64,000 nt of DNA from Dichetophora obliterata (taxonomy: Eukaryota; Arthropoda; Insecta; Diptera; Sciomyzidae), in contig OY986438.1 of NCBI GenBank assembly GCA_963920525.1, forward strand, positions 130,027,920-130,091,919, given 5' to 3'. A program made the position numbers and the translations under genes. Shown in pieces: positions 12,810 through 23,395 of this stretch; position 1 is the first letter of the stretch; the number at the start of each line of letters is the position of its first letter. The notes below the pieces were generated by a model. It saw only the letters and a program-made list of their open reading frames with translations. It made no database searches and was not told the origin of the DNA.

Positions 12810-13225
12810 AGTAATCGGGTAATCTGTTCTGGTTCGGTCCTAAGTAACGGATAATCGGTTTTTATGACGGAAGATTGGTTCGTTGTTAGTCAAGTAGAAG
12901 GTTCCTATAACGGATTAGCGATTGATGGTAATCAGTTTTTACGGCGGTAATCTTTTCTTTTGACGGTAATCAGTTATTACTACGGTAATCGGTTCTTATG
13001 ACGTAATCGGTTCTTATGATGGTAATCGGATTTTTCTATGCTAATCGGTTGACAGTAATCGTTTTTTATGACGGTAATCGGTTCTTACGACGATGGTATT
13101 CGCTTACGACGGCTGACGGTACTCGCTTATGACGGAAATTGGTTCTTACGACGGGAATCGCTTGACGGTAATCGGATGGTAATCGCTTCTGAAAGCGGTA
13201 ACCGGTTGACGGTAATCGAGCAGAA
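12810..13225. repeat. minisatellite, GACGGTAATCGGTTCTTA type
   Basis: About twenty degenerate units of roughly 15-20 bp built on GGTAATCGGTTCTTATGACG run through this block. The units vary in length (ACGGTAATCG, GATGGTAATCGG and similar), so this is an old, imperfect array. Confidence 0.85.
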
Positions 13226-13239
13226 GATATGCAGTCAGA

Positions 13240-13500
13240 AGCTCAAAGGTTTTGCAAAGTCCAGTTACGTAGAATTTGATTTCTGGTGCAAGGGCCACCG
13301 AGACAGCGCAGCGAGCAGAATCTGAAGAAATTACGGAGCAGACGATCACAAGGTTCGACTGCGACGCTTGAATTATGTTGCAAGGGCAGATAGCACGGCG
13401 AGTAGAATTCAGGCATATGGCAAACGAATAAGTTGGACTGCGAGGCTTCTGTTCTGTTGCGAGGGTGGGTAGCGCAGCGAGCAGAATACAAGGAAGGCAA
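13240..13500. repeat. tandem repeat of about 80-90 bp, three copies
   Basis: The phrase GCGCAGCGAGCAGAAT recurs at about 13302, 13393 (as GCACGGCGAGTAGAAT) and 13471. It is preceded by TGCAAGGG/TGCGAGGG and, in copies two and three, by GTT(C/G)GACTGCGA. The GC content is higher than in the surroundings. No coding role is apparent. Confidence 0.7.
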
Positions 13501-13737
13501 GATAGAGGAAAACAACAGAAAATAAATATCAACATGCTTAGGTCGAAGCGGTAAGGCTTGAACAAGGAAGCAGAGATTGGTATTTCGAGCGATTCTTAAT
13601 ACTTCCAGGCGCTACCGACATGACATTTCTTCCACATTCTTATATACATGTGGTCATGAAGTTGTTGTGAATTTTATGTCAGTAAGATTATTCATGTCTG
13701 AAAGTATGCTGTGTCTGTCTGTCGTTCTTACAACTTA

Positions 13738-13887
13738 ACCTTAGCCGGTCGTAGATGGAGAGAACTACCAACCTGCAACACATCAAGAAAAATATGGCCC
13801 CTGTACAACATAGGCAGAACTCAACAGATGCTCTCAAAACCCCGGAACGACATAGCCATATTAACGGCTATTATTACGGGTCACTGG
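13738..13887 (+). pseudogene. LINE A ORF2 C-terminal part, left half (interrupted)
   Basis: This encodes RRWRELPTCNTSRKIWP and then ...ILTAIITGHW, the linker between RNase H and the terminal zinc knuckle of an RNase H-bearing LINE ORF2. The frame stops abruptly at a junction: the 15-mer ATTACGGGTCACTGG (13873-13887) is repeated at 15777-15791, and the same protein resumes there in the same frame. The sequence between the repeats is a separate LINE insertion. Everything upstream of the linker is missing. Confidence 0.85.
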
Positions 13888-15776
13888 ACCCGGAGTAAAA
13901 TGATAGAATGAATGAATGATATATGAAAGGACTAAATGATATGCTCAGCAGATGGATATGCCAAATGCTTAGCACTAGAACTGCAGAAACAAAAGTGGGT
14001 AACACCACTATAAGAATCAAAACAACAAAAGGCTGCCCACAAGGCGGAGTTCTTTCTCCACTGCTGTGGAGTCTTGTTGTGGACGAATTATTAACGATGC
14101 TAACCGAAAATGGCATAAAATATCAGGGTTACGCAGACGACATCGCCTTAATAGCGAGAGGGAAGTTCGAGGATACACTCTGTAACCTGATACAGAGAAG
14201 ACTGTCAGTAACAAAGGAGTGGTGCAACACAGTGGGATTAAGTATCAACCCAGCGAAAACCACCACAGTACCTTTTACTAACAAAAGAAGTCTGGCAAAC
14301 CTCCGAACAATGAGAATGGATGGCACCAAAATTCCCTTCAAAGGAGAAATAAAGTATCTGGGACTTACACTAGATTCAAAGCTTCTCTGGAGAAGAGAAA
14401 GCTGGGGTTGTAACCCAACAATTCTCCGCTGGATCTATACCATGATGGTGAGACCCATCCTCACCTATGGTGCAATAGCATGGACTGAAAGAACCAAACT
14501 TACCACATTGAGGAATATGCTAACAAAGGTGCAGAGAATGGTCTGTGTATGCATCACAGGGGCCATGAGGACATGCCCTACAGCAGCACTAGAAGTAATT
14601 CTGGACCTAACACCCTTACACCTTGTCATAGAGGGAGTAGCCAAGCGAACTCTGTTGTGTATTACAAAAGAGGGGACAGGTTTAAGTAAAACTATCAGCA
14701 GTAGAAAGAAGGAGGATATTGCAAAGCACACTCCCTACATCGATCTACCAAGAGACGATATAGTAAAAAGATATAACTTCGAAAAACACTTCGGAATTAA
14801 GCATAGTACCAAGAAAGCGTGGGACAGCGAGATGATATCGCAAGTCAAGAAACCACACAGCATAGCATGGTATACAGATGGGTGCAAGACATTGGAAGGT
14901 ATAGGCGCAGGGGTGTACGGACCAAGAACCAAGCACTCTGAACCTATGGGGACAACACCCAGTATCTTCCAAGCAGAAATCCTAGCAATACAGCTGTGTG
15001 CACAATTCAATCTGGACCGGAAATACAAAGGTCAGGATATAGTTGTGATGTCAGACAGCCAAGCAGCAATCAAAGCATTAGTCTCCTGTGAGATAACATG
15101 GGAATGCCTAACAAAAATCAACGAACTAGGCAAGAATAACACTGTTACTATACTTTCGGTCCCAGGTCACAAAGGTATACAGGGTAACGAAGAAGCCGAT
15201 GGTCTAGCGCGACAGAGTGCAGCCACAAAATTCATAGGACCAGAACAATTCTGCGGATTGGGCACACATTCTATAAAAGAAGAACTAAGAAGGGAGGAGA
15301 GGCATAACGGTTCAAACTTCTGGAAAAGCCTCCCAAAGCTAAGACAATCCAAATTGCTCCTCAGAGATTTTAACACTCGAAGAGCAAAATTGTGCATAAG
15401 CTTAGGCAAACCGAATCTCAGGATTCTAACGGGGTTCCTTACAGGACACTGTAAACTCAAATACCACCTGATGAAATTGGGCATAGGAACCAATAGTAAT
15501 TGCCGTTTTTGTGAAGAAGCAGAGGAGACTCCAATACACCTACTCACAAACTGCGACGCCGTGGCTCGCATACGTAAGCTAGCACTAGGGAACTATGAGC
15601 TGAGTCTAGAGCAGGTTTCATCCCTTGAACCTAAGAATATTCCCAAATTCATTAGAGAAATAGGGCTGGATGGAATTCTGTAATCCGCAAACCCAGCGGA
15701 CCTTGAGAAAGAGGTCCTAAGAGATAGAGAAATCTAATTTAGGTCGCAGTACGCATCTCCACCATATAACATTAAC
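13888..15776 (+). mobile_element. I-group LINE, 5'-truncated, inserted in another LINE
   Basis: The insertion is bounded by a 15-bp direct repeat (13873-13887 and 15777-15791). It begins 35 bp before an ATG and ends with ATAACATTAAC, short TAACAT-type tail units like the simple-repeat tails of I-type elements. It holds a single large frame (13923-15683) plus about 90 bp of 3' UTR. A 5' truncation with a target duplication is the normal product of target-primed reverse transcription. Confidence 0.9.
13923..15683 (+). CDS. LINE ORF2, partial: reverse transcriptase plus RNase H
   Basis: This 586-codon open frame is the 3' half of an I-group ORF2. Reverse transcriptase motifs are GCPQGG (residues 37-42) and the catalytic YADD (70-73). 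The RNase H domain follows at about 313-432 with all expected acidic residues: D319 in YTDG, E352 in FQAE, D378 in SDSQ, H415 and D426 in GNEEADGLA. A terminal zinc knuckle has C527, C530, H539 and C544. The endonuclease and the RT fingers are missing (5' truncation), so it cannot act alone. Between LDSKLLW (about 150-156) and WGCNPTILRW (161-170) the spacing is shorter than in relatives, suggesting an in-frame loss of roughly 25-30 residues. The lack of stops over 1.7 kb marks it as one of the younger insertions here. The ATG is internal to the original protein. Confidence 0.9.
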   Translation: MKGLNDMLSRWICQMLSTRTAETKVGNTTIRIKTTKGCPQGGVLSPLLWSLVVDELLTMLTENGIKYQGYADDIALIARGKFEDTLCNLIQRRLSVTKEWCNTVGLSINPAKTTTVPFTNKRSLANLRTMRMDGTKIPFKGEIKYLGLTLDSKLLWRRESWGCNPTILRWIYTMMVRPILTYGAIAWTERTKLTTLRNMLTKVQRMVCVCITGAMRTCPTAALEVILDLTPLHLVIEGVAKRTLLCITKEGTGLSKTISSRKKEDIAKHTPYIDLPRDDIVKRYNFEKHFGIKHSTKKAWDSEMISQVKKPHSIAWYTDGCKTLEGIGAGVYGPRTKHSEPMGTTPSIFQAEILAIQLCAQFNLDRKYKGQDIVVMSDSQAAIKALVSCEITWECLTKINELGKNNTVTILSVPGHKGIQGNEEADGLARQSAATKFIGPEQFCGLGTHSIKEELRREERHNGSNFWKSLPKLRQSKLLLRDFNTRRAKLCISLGKPNLRILTGFLTGHCKLKYHLMKLGIGTNSNCRFCEEAEETPIHLLTNCDAVARIRKLALGNYELSLEQVSSLEPKNIPKFIREIGLDGIL

Positions 15777-15930
15777 ATTACGGGTCACTGGCGCATCGGA
15801 GTTCAGGCCGAGAGAATTGGACTACCTTTCAACACCCACTGTCGATGCGATGACCCAAATGAAAAAGAAACACTAACACACTTTCTGTGCACCTGCCCGG
15901 CCCTGGCCAGGTCTAATAAGTTTGGAAATA
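15777..15930 (+). pseudogene. LINE A ORF2 C-terminal part, right half
   Basis: After the second copy of ATTACGGGTCACTGG the frame of the 13738-13887 fragment resumes: ITGHWRIGVQAERIGLPF, then CRCDDPNEKETLTHFLCTC PALARS, the zinc-knuckle end of a different RNase H-bearing LINE. It reaches a TAA near 15944. Joined across the insertion the two halves are continuous in one frame, which confirms that the 13888-15776 element is the younger one. Confidence 0.85.
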
Positions 15931-16039
15931 ATTTAATTTATTAATTGAAAAATACTACTTATAAAGGGTGTTTTGGATAGAGTGATACAAGTTTAAATCA
16001 TAATAAAACATAGAAATATATATTAAATATCAATGAAAC

Positions 16040-16925
16040 AGGCTTTATTGGATAAAAACTTTTATGACATTAATCCTTAAATATGATTTCGGCCATGTGG
16101 CCGCCACGGCTGGCGCGTACAAGGCGCAATCTGGAACACCAATTTTCACAAACTTTTCGCAGCATTTGCGGCCGTGTCTCGCCGATAACTTTTCGAATGT
16201 TGATTTCCAGGTGTTCAATTGTTTATGGTTTAACGACGTAGACAAGTGACTTTACATAACCCCATAGAAAATAATCCAATGGTGTTAAATCACACGATCT
16301 TGGGGGCCAATTAATTGGGCCATTACGTGAAATTATTTTTTCGTCAAAAGTTTCCTTGAGTAAATCAATTGTAGCGCCCGCTGTGTGACATGTGGCACCG
16401 TCCTGTTGGAACCACATATCAGCAAGATTAGTGCCAGCTAATTGAGGTACGAAAAAACTTCGAATCATGTTCCTATACCGTTCACCATTGACAGTAACAT
16501 TCTGACCATCATCGTTTTTGAAGACATGGGCCAATGACTCCGCCAGCCCATAAAGCGCACCAAACAGTAATTTTCTGTGAATGTAATGGTGTTTCGACAA
16601 AAGCTTGTGCATTCTTCTCACTCCAAATACGACAATTCTGTTTATTTACCTACCCATTCAACCAGAAATGGGCTTCATCGGAAAATAAAATTTTCCATGG
16701 AAATTCAAAATCAATATCAATTTGTGCTTTAGCCCATTCGCCGAATTGGCGGCGCATACGATGGTCGTTTGGCTTTAATTCCTGCACAAGTTGAATCTTG
16801 AAAGGTTTTAAGCCAAGATCTTTTCGTTAAATCTTCCATAAAGTGGAAGGACACAACCCCAGTTGCTGAGAACGGCGACGAATTGATTGATTAGGATCAT
16901 CTTCAATGCTTTCCTGCACGCTCAG
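16040..16925 (-). pseudogene. DD41D (rosa-like) transposase remnant 1
   Basis: Minus-strand transposase of the Tc1/mariner superfamily. The clean part (16223-16621) contains VTVNGERY, then WFQQDGATCHTA (second catalytic Asp) and PPRSCDLTPLDYFLWG (third Asp). I count 41 residues between the two Asp residues, the spacing of the DD41D group first described as rosa in tephritid flies. Upstream, at 16625-16925, the RRRSQQLG helix-turn-helix part and KILFSDEAHF (first catalytic Asp) are readable but broken by stops and frameshifts. A frameshift near 16240 precedes the C-terminal CENW...RASRGGHMAEIIF part. The first roughly 100 residues are missing. Confidence 0.85.
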
Positions 16926-17560
16926 AAATCTTGGATTAAATTCTAATAAAAACTGTATTGTATATATCTAATAAATGTCAAATATTAAAATTGAATTATA
17001 ATCCCATAATACTAAATTCTAATACAGAATTGGAATAGAAACTAAGTTTAGAACAATACTATTCTGGTTTATTTTTTAATACATTTGTAATCAAGTGTTA
17101 TACTTCAGTTATTAAAAAGTAATACGAAAAAAAATTTTATTAAATATTAATACAAATGTATTAAATAGTAATACAAATTGTATCAAATTGTATTAAATAG
17201 TAATACAGATTGTATTAAACAGTAATACAAGATGTATAACATTTATTACATATTGTCCTGAAAAGGTGAAAGGAAAAATCAACATTTATGGAACTTTTAT
17301 GGAATAAAGCTATAAATCTTTTATATGTTTACTTACTTTTATAATTCCAAGTGAAATAAAAAGAAAATATTTGCACAACCAATAACAAAATATTTATTCA
17401 TTAAAAGTTTCTTTTATAACATACGGTTTTTCGTTAACAAAAACTATTTCTTTAAGTTTTATTTTGACAATGTCAGATTTCAGAATCAGAATGATAATTT
17501 GACAGATGCTTGATAGATATTTGTATTATATTTGAAGACATTTGTATTATAACTTGTAAA
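16926..17560. repeat. AT-rich block with TAATACAAATTGTATTAAA units
   Basis: Near 17100-17250 several units of the form AATAGTAATACAAATTGTAT are repeated, each partly self-complementary (ATACAA...TTGTAT). The block separates the two DD41D remnants and cuts off the N-terminus of the first, so it is probably a later insertion. I could not define its ends. Confidence 0.5.
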
Positions 17561-17664
17561 GGGTCCGCCAAATAACATTTTTTTTTTTGAAAATTCTATA
17601 AAAAAAAACTACTGGATATTTTCTCAAATTTCTTTTTTTTTATTTGAAAGTACAATCCTTCCGA

Positions 17665-18560
17665 TTAATAATGGAAAATAATTTCATTCAAATAGCTGCC
17701 TCGGCTGGCCATGCAGTAGCCTACACGTTCGGTCCAATTTTTAAGCACATTATCGATTGTGTGCAGCTGTATTTCACCATTGGCTTCACGAATATTGTCC
17801 TTTAAAGCGTCAATTTTCTCTGGCTTGTCGGCGTAACACTTATCTTTGAGGGCACCCCACAAATTATAGTCCAACGGTGTCAAATCGCAGCTCCGAGGTG
17901 GCCAAACGACATCAGCTCTGCGGCTGATAATGCGATCTTCAAAAACAGGGCGCAAAACATCGAGTGAAGCTTCGGCTGTGTGGCACGTAGCGCCGTCCTG
18001 TTGAAACCAAATGTTGCCAATATCCTCCTCTTCAAGTTTTGTGAACAAAAATTCGTTCAACATGGCCTGATAACGATCGCCATTGACTGTAACGGCCACT
18101 CCTTGCTTATTTTCGAAGAAAAATGACCCAATTATGCCTCTGGACCAAAATCCGCACCAAAAAGTGACTCGTTTTGGGTGCAGCGGCTGTTAAGTGTATG
18201 CGTGCGGGTTTTTTGTGCCCCAAATGCGACAATTTTGCTTGTTTACAAACCCGCCAAGATCAAAATGAGCTTCATCTGAAAAGATTATTTTTTTTTTGCC
18301 AAATCGGCATCTTCTGTAAGTCGATCGCAGGCCCACTTAGCGAAGCGAAAACGCATTGGATGGTCAGTTGGCTTCAACTCTTGAACCAATTGAACTTTTT
18401 ATGGCGTCATACCAAGGTCTTTATGCAAAATTCGTCTCAATGATGTCTCCGAAATGTTCAATTGTTGAGAACGACGGTGAATTGATGTTGATGGCGCTTC
18501 ACGCACACTTAACAAAAACAAACTTAACAAAAAACAACTATCAGCTGTTAAATGGGTGGT
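17665..18560 (-). pseudogene. DD41D (rosa-like) transposase remnant 2
   Basis: This is a second, clearly diverged member of the same group. The open part at 17665-18099 (144 codons) has VTVNGDRY, WFQQDGATCHTA and PPRSCDLTPLDYNLWG with 41 residues between the last two catalytic Asp residues. It ends with RVGYCMASRGSYLNEIIF. Frameshifted upstream parts include IIFSDEAHFDLGG (first Asp, about 18255-18295) and IHRRSQQLNISETSLRRIL (about 18425-18490). The sequence jumps from there to the 5' terminal repeat at 18.6 kb, so the first roughly 100 residues are deleted. It resembles remnant 1 only moderately and belongs to a different subfamily. Confidence 0.85.
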
Positions 18561-18617
18561 CATATAAAGCAGTGATGCCAATTCAAAGTTGTATCATTCT
18601 ATAAAAAACACCCTTTA

Positions 18618-20099
18618 GCTTATTATTAATATTTTTAAGTTATTTATGTATTTGATATAATTTGTAATAAGAATGATAAAAAAAGAAGTTATTTGTAATA
18701 ATAAGTTTTAAATAGTTTTAACATTTGTAACGTACCGTTACACATGTGTTTCCATATGTTCTCTTTAATGCTAAAATTGTTTTCAAAAATGATATCCAAG
18801 CTCCTCTCTCACATATAAATTTAATCTGTGATCATCTTTATATAAATTAAGTGTGACCCATGGGTCACATGGACTTTACAAATGGCGACTTCATCCATAT
18901 AATATCTTATATTTTCTTTTTATGCATCTTCTTTGAGAATTTCTGATAAAATTTCTGCTGAATTGAATTGTAATGATTTTATTTTTAAAAAAAACTTGGC
19001 TTTTAATACTCTTAAGTTATCACCTACGTAAAAAAATTAGCCAACTATGTCGCCACCCTTGTTATTTGTTTCATCGTTTTCGCTCTTCTAGGCAGTGTGC
19101 CAAAACATTGAACTTCTTGTAGTGACCTTTGCTTTTTGAAATTATCAGCTTTAAAGTTAAAAGTGTCATGCACATTAAAACCTCGAATAACATAACAACA
19201 TTGAATTTTATCTCTCATTTCTGTCACACCATCTGTACTCTTATGTGTGTAATAAATTTTCTCTACACAACCTGCCACCAACTAGTCTGTTATGTTCTCC
19301 AGTAACATAATTTTAGTCGCCTACCCATTTTACAGACAGCTCTACTCGCAGTAACCATTAAAGGTTTAATCCTGCTTCAACTTAGGTTCTTAAATGTCAA
19401 CACGACAAACATATTTGCCATTTAAACTAACGTACAGCAAAAACAAAAAAAAATTAATATACTAATTAATTAGATCATTCTTCTTTTGACTTGAAATGTC
19501 ACCCATGCGAACTTTTAGATTTTGTTATAATTAATATCTGTTCTCTGTGATTGAGTTTTGCAATTTAATGCTCGTAAGCTCTTCACACGTGTTACTCATG
19601 TGAATATAACAGCATTTAAACTTTTCATGTACAGCCCTCAAATGACTCATTAATGTCACCTACGCTTAGGAATAAAGTGAATTAAGTCAAAATTAAATGT
19701 CACGCTTAAAGCTTGTTTGGTTTGAATTTTAACAGTCTTAATGTTTATAAAGAAAATTTGAAATACAGTTTCGAATATTTGTAAATAATTAAAATTAAAA
19801 AAAATCACCCATTTTGGTTTATGATGTTTTGCTCACATCATCATCATTTTGACCATTTAGATCATTGCCTATTTGTAACTAAAAAAAAAAAAATATTTTT
19901 TAAGTTAAGTCCGACTTTTAACATCTTTATTTATTTATTATTAATAAATTAAATAAAAAAATTAATGACATAGAAATGTTTATGTATTCTTGATCAGCAT
20001 CACTTTCAGAGTCAAGTAAGTCATGTGTGTCTGTCCGTTTGTCTATCTGTTATCACGATTACAACCGCAAGGTTGAAGCTCTCATATTAAAATTCGATT
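18618..20099. other. no gene seen
   Basis: AT-rich sequence without recognised repeats or motifs. A short palindrome, GTGACCCATGGGTCAC, lies at about 18853. The minus-strand frame at 19045-19281 has no recognisable feature. Confidence 0.4.
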
Positions 20100-20580
20100 T
20101 GTAAGCTTATTATAAAACCGCACCTACCTTCCATACAAAGTGACTTTTTCGAACAGTATAATTTTTTTAAATTTTCTCAAAAATTAAAAAATTGACTTAA
20201 AATTTTGCATAATAGTTTAATATGAAATATGCTTTGAGTATAAAATGCAAGCAGATTTAAAGAAATCCTAGCCCACCTCTCATACAGAAAGTCTTTATAA
20301 AAACGGTGAAATCACTTAAACTGCCACAAAAATTAATATAATACCTTTCAACTGTGCACATCAGCTCTGATTTATTTAAATGTAATCTATGTCTCAAATT
20401 TGAAAAAATCAAATTAAAGCTCATCCTAATTTCCATACAAAGTGCCGTCAAAATAGTAAAACCATAATAAATGCTGCAAAAATTAATTTATTCAGATCAG
20501 ATTGAGGAATATTTTAAATTTGACAAAGTCGAAGATACGTCCTTTCTAAATATTTTTCATTTTTTGAGCTTCGTAGATTG
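20100..20580. repeat. tandem repeat of about 149 bp, three diverged copies
   Basis: CCATACAAAGT or a close variant recurs at about 20132, 20280 and 20430. Each copy is followed by a short T/A stretch and a recurring GCAAAAATTAAT-type block. It is an old array with many substitutions. Confidence 0.55.
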
Positions 20581-20616
20581 GTTTGCTAGGGCATTTAACA
20601 TGCTGCCGATCTCCAA

Positions 20617-21840
20617 GTAACGGCACCACCACACTTCCAATTCATGGCATTTTTGACGGGTGGCAATCTTAACACGAACACACCATAAATGTCAGAAATA
20701 AAACAAATTTTGGTATTGTCATAAAAATGGATAAAGAATAATTTCGTGTCTTGATTAAGCATTACTTTTTGCGTAACAAAAGTGCGAAAGAAACAAAATA
20801 AAAGCTCGATAAATATTATGGTAAATCTTCTCTGTGGTATTCAACAGTATAATATTGGATTGCAGAGTTCAAAAGAGGTCGAATCAGCACAAAAGATGAA
20901 TACGTCGGGGGAGCACCAAAAACAGTGACCACTCCAGAATGTATTGGAAAAATCCATACTTCGTAATGAACAATCCGAAAGTGAAAGTGCGCTAGGTAGT
21001 TGCAGCCGTAGAAATATCAAGTGGGTCGGTAATTTCAGTTTTACATTAACATTTGGGTATGAAAAAGCTGACAGCAAGATGGGTGCCGCGATCGCTAACA
21101 ATCGATAAAAAACATAAACGTGCTCGCACTTCCCAGCAATGTTTGGGCATGTTGAAACAAAATCCGACTGTTTTTTTTTTGCGTAAAATAGTGACCATCA
21201 ATGAAACATGGATACACCATTATACACCAGAATCTGAGGAGGCAGCAAAAGTGTGGGTAGATCCGTCCCAGCGGAAGTACACCAAAGCCAGTGAAGACTC
21301 AAACGAAGACAATGGACAATGAACAAATGGCCGGAAAGTTTTTGGCGTCTTTTTTTTTGGATTCAAATGACATTTTTGTTTATCGACTATTTGAAAATGG
21401 AAAAAACAATCAACAGCGACTATTACTGCAAATTATTAAACCAATTGAATAACAAAATCGCAGACAAATGGCCCCATTTATCAAAGAAAAAAAAATCATA
21501 TTTTTGCAAGAGAATGCACCAGCTCACAAATCGATCAACACCATGGCCAAATTGCACGAGATACGCTTCGAACTACTTCCTCATCCCCATATTCTCCACA
21601 TTGGAGACTATTATCTTTTGCCAAACTGAAAAAGTTGGCTCCAGGGAAAGACATTTTCGACAAATGAACTGGTCTTGTATTCGGTCGTATTTCGGAGATT
21701 TTGAGAAATCTTACTATTCAAAAGGCACCGCAATATTAGAAAATCGTTGGAATAAGTGCATTGAAAAAGAGAACTATGTGGAAGAATAAACAATTATTTT
21801 GGCTAACATAATGTGTATTTTTTTAGGCCGGTAGCATAAT
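20617..21840 (+). pseudogene. mariner (Irritans-like) transposase, near full length, dead
   Basis: The whole mariner coding region is recognisable across stops and frameshifts. The start is at 20728 (M-D-K-E-stop-F). Next come GGAPKTVTTPECIGKIH, then MKKLTARWVPRSLTIDKKHKRA (about 21059-21120) and TINETWIHHYTPES (first catalytic Asp replaced by Asn). After these come ENAPAHKSINTMAKLHEIRFELLPHP and a degenerate SPDLAPSD region (lost at about 21600). The C-terminal part ends ...RWNKCIEKENYVEE at 21789. The second catalytic Asp (canonical QDNAP) is also changed: it reads ENAPAH. All catalytic positions are therefore damaged. The 3' end retains AGGCCGGTAGCATAATG, a corrupted Irritans-type terminal repeat. 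Confidence 0.9.
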
Positions 21841-22914
21841 GAAATAATGCTCGTATTATTTAGGTGTAAAGAGTGTGCTCTGCTGTCATTCCCAGTGGTT
21901 AATGGACATATGATCAAACCAATTATTTCTTAAATACAATGTAGCAGCGAAGGCATCCAAAGCTTGTTTACAATTCTTAATTAAATTTATTCTGACATGC
22001 CCGCTAAAACACTTATGACATCTACCTTACACAGTAAGCGACAATGGGAGTAGTTGTGCTGCTTACGAAACGAAAGCACATTACGTCACAAAATATTTTT
22101 ACAATTATTTCTAAAATTTTATGAACAAATTTATAATTTTTTTCTTAAGCATATCAAAATTTATGGTTTATAAATCAGTAGTTAACCTTAGTTATTGTAT
22201 ATAAAACTTTGTTCTGGTTCAAACTTTTAGATTAATCATTTTCACAATTACACTTCATTGCAAAGCAAAACTTTTTGTTTGAAAACGCGATGTTTCTACA
22301 TTGAAAAATGAAGTCAAACTGTTGTCTTAACAATACAAGAGGAAAAACTATCGACGTTAACACAAATCAGATTTTATCACAACCCGCTTACAGTTCGACA
22401 TTACAATCTCATCACCGACAAATTTTTACAAGCGTGTTGGGTTACAAGAACCCCATAAATCTCAGAGAAAAGACACACACTTTTATTGCAATGCTTAAGT
22501 ACATTAAAATTTATATAAGAATAAGTTTTATTGAAATATTTTGCATCATTATTATATAGAAAGCTCTGATAAAGTATGCTTCCGAATTTTTATTTAAAAA
22601 TACTTTCAATATTGTTTTTTGGTCGCCGATTATTGGACATAAATTTATGCTTTAAATTATGCTCTTAGCGAGGATTTTCATGACGGTGTGAAGGATTTTC
22701 ATATAAAGTATGGATATGCACGGTACTGATTTCAGAAAATTAAATAAAATTTTTCTGAACTCGAAAAACATAATTTTTTTTAGCGCTTCCTTGACTCAAA
22801 ACTAACAACTTTTTTATATTTTTGACCTAGGTTGTCCAACTCATTTTTTTCTGTCGAAATTTTTCGGTTTTTTTATTTTCGACTTTTTTTTTAAACTGAA
22901 TAATTTGTTATTTA
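21841..22914. other. no gene supported
   Basis: Nothing recognisable. An 83-codon frame at 22308-22559 has no motif, and its C-terminal half is low-complexity Ile/Lys. Confidence 0.4.
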
Positions 22915-23395
22915 ATTTTGTGCAGCTGGTACATACAAAAGTTGGACGATCTTCTTCAAAAGATTTTTCAGAAGGGTAGTCAAATAGAGTTATAGATGTG
23001 CACTGAATATAGTCGAATTCAGTCAGACCCTAGGGGTATCTCCTTGAGGTCTATATTAATTTTTTACTTGATTTTGTATGATAGGTACATACAAAGGTTG
23101 ACCGATCTTTACAAAATTTCTTCAAAATACTAGGCAAATAAAGTGATAGATATGTACCGAACATAGTTGAAATCGGTTAGACCCTTGGGGTATCTCCTCA
23201 GGATCAAATTAAGTTTTTTACTTGATTTTGTATGGGAGGTACATGTAAAGTTTGACCGATATTAACTAAAATTCGTCACAATGGTAGCCAAATAAAGGAA
23301 ATGGTGTGTACTGAAAATGGTCGAAATCGGTTTGATCTTAGTGGTATCTTCCTTGGACCTATATTAATTTTTTACTTGGTTTTGTATGTACATTT
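22915..23395. repeat. tandem repeat of about 155 bp, three copies
   Basis: GGTACATACAAA-type starts are spaced about 155 bp apart (near 22928, 23084 and 23238). Each copy contains GACCGATCTT-like and AGTCGAA(A)TC(A/G)GT blocks and ends with TTTTTTACTTGATTTTGTATG. The copies are about 75-80% alike by eye. Confidence 0.75.

Larger units (their letters stand above)
15964..18615. mobile_element. composite of two DD41D Tc1/mariner remnants inside one TIR pair
   Basis: The left end reads AAGGGTGTTTTGGATAGAGT. The right end, reverse-complemented, reads AAGGGTGTTTTTTATAGAAT, followed by GATACAA in both. Each end is flanked by TA (15962-15963 and 18616-18617), the Tc1/mariner target. Inside lie two separate minus-strand transposase remnants (about 16040-16925 and 17665-18560) in the same orientation. 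No comparably good inner terminus separates them: only AAAGGGTCCGCC near 17561 resembles a tip. It may be a recombination product between two neighbouring copies. Confidence 0.65.
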
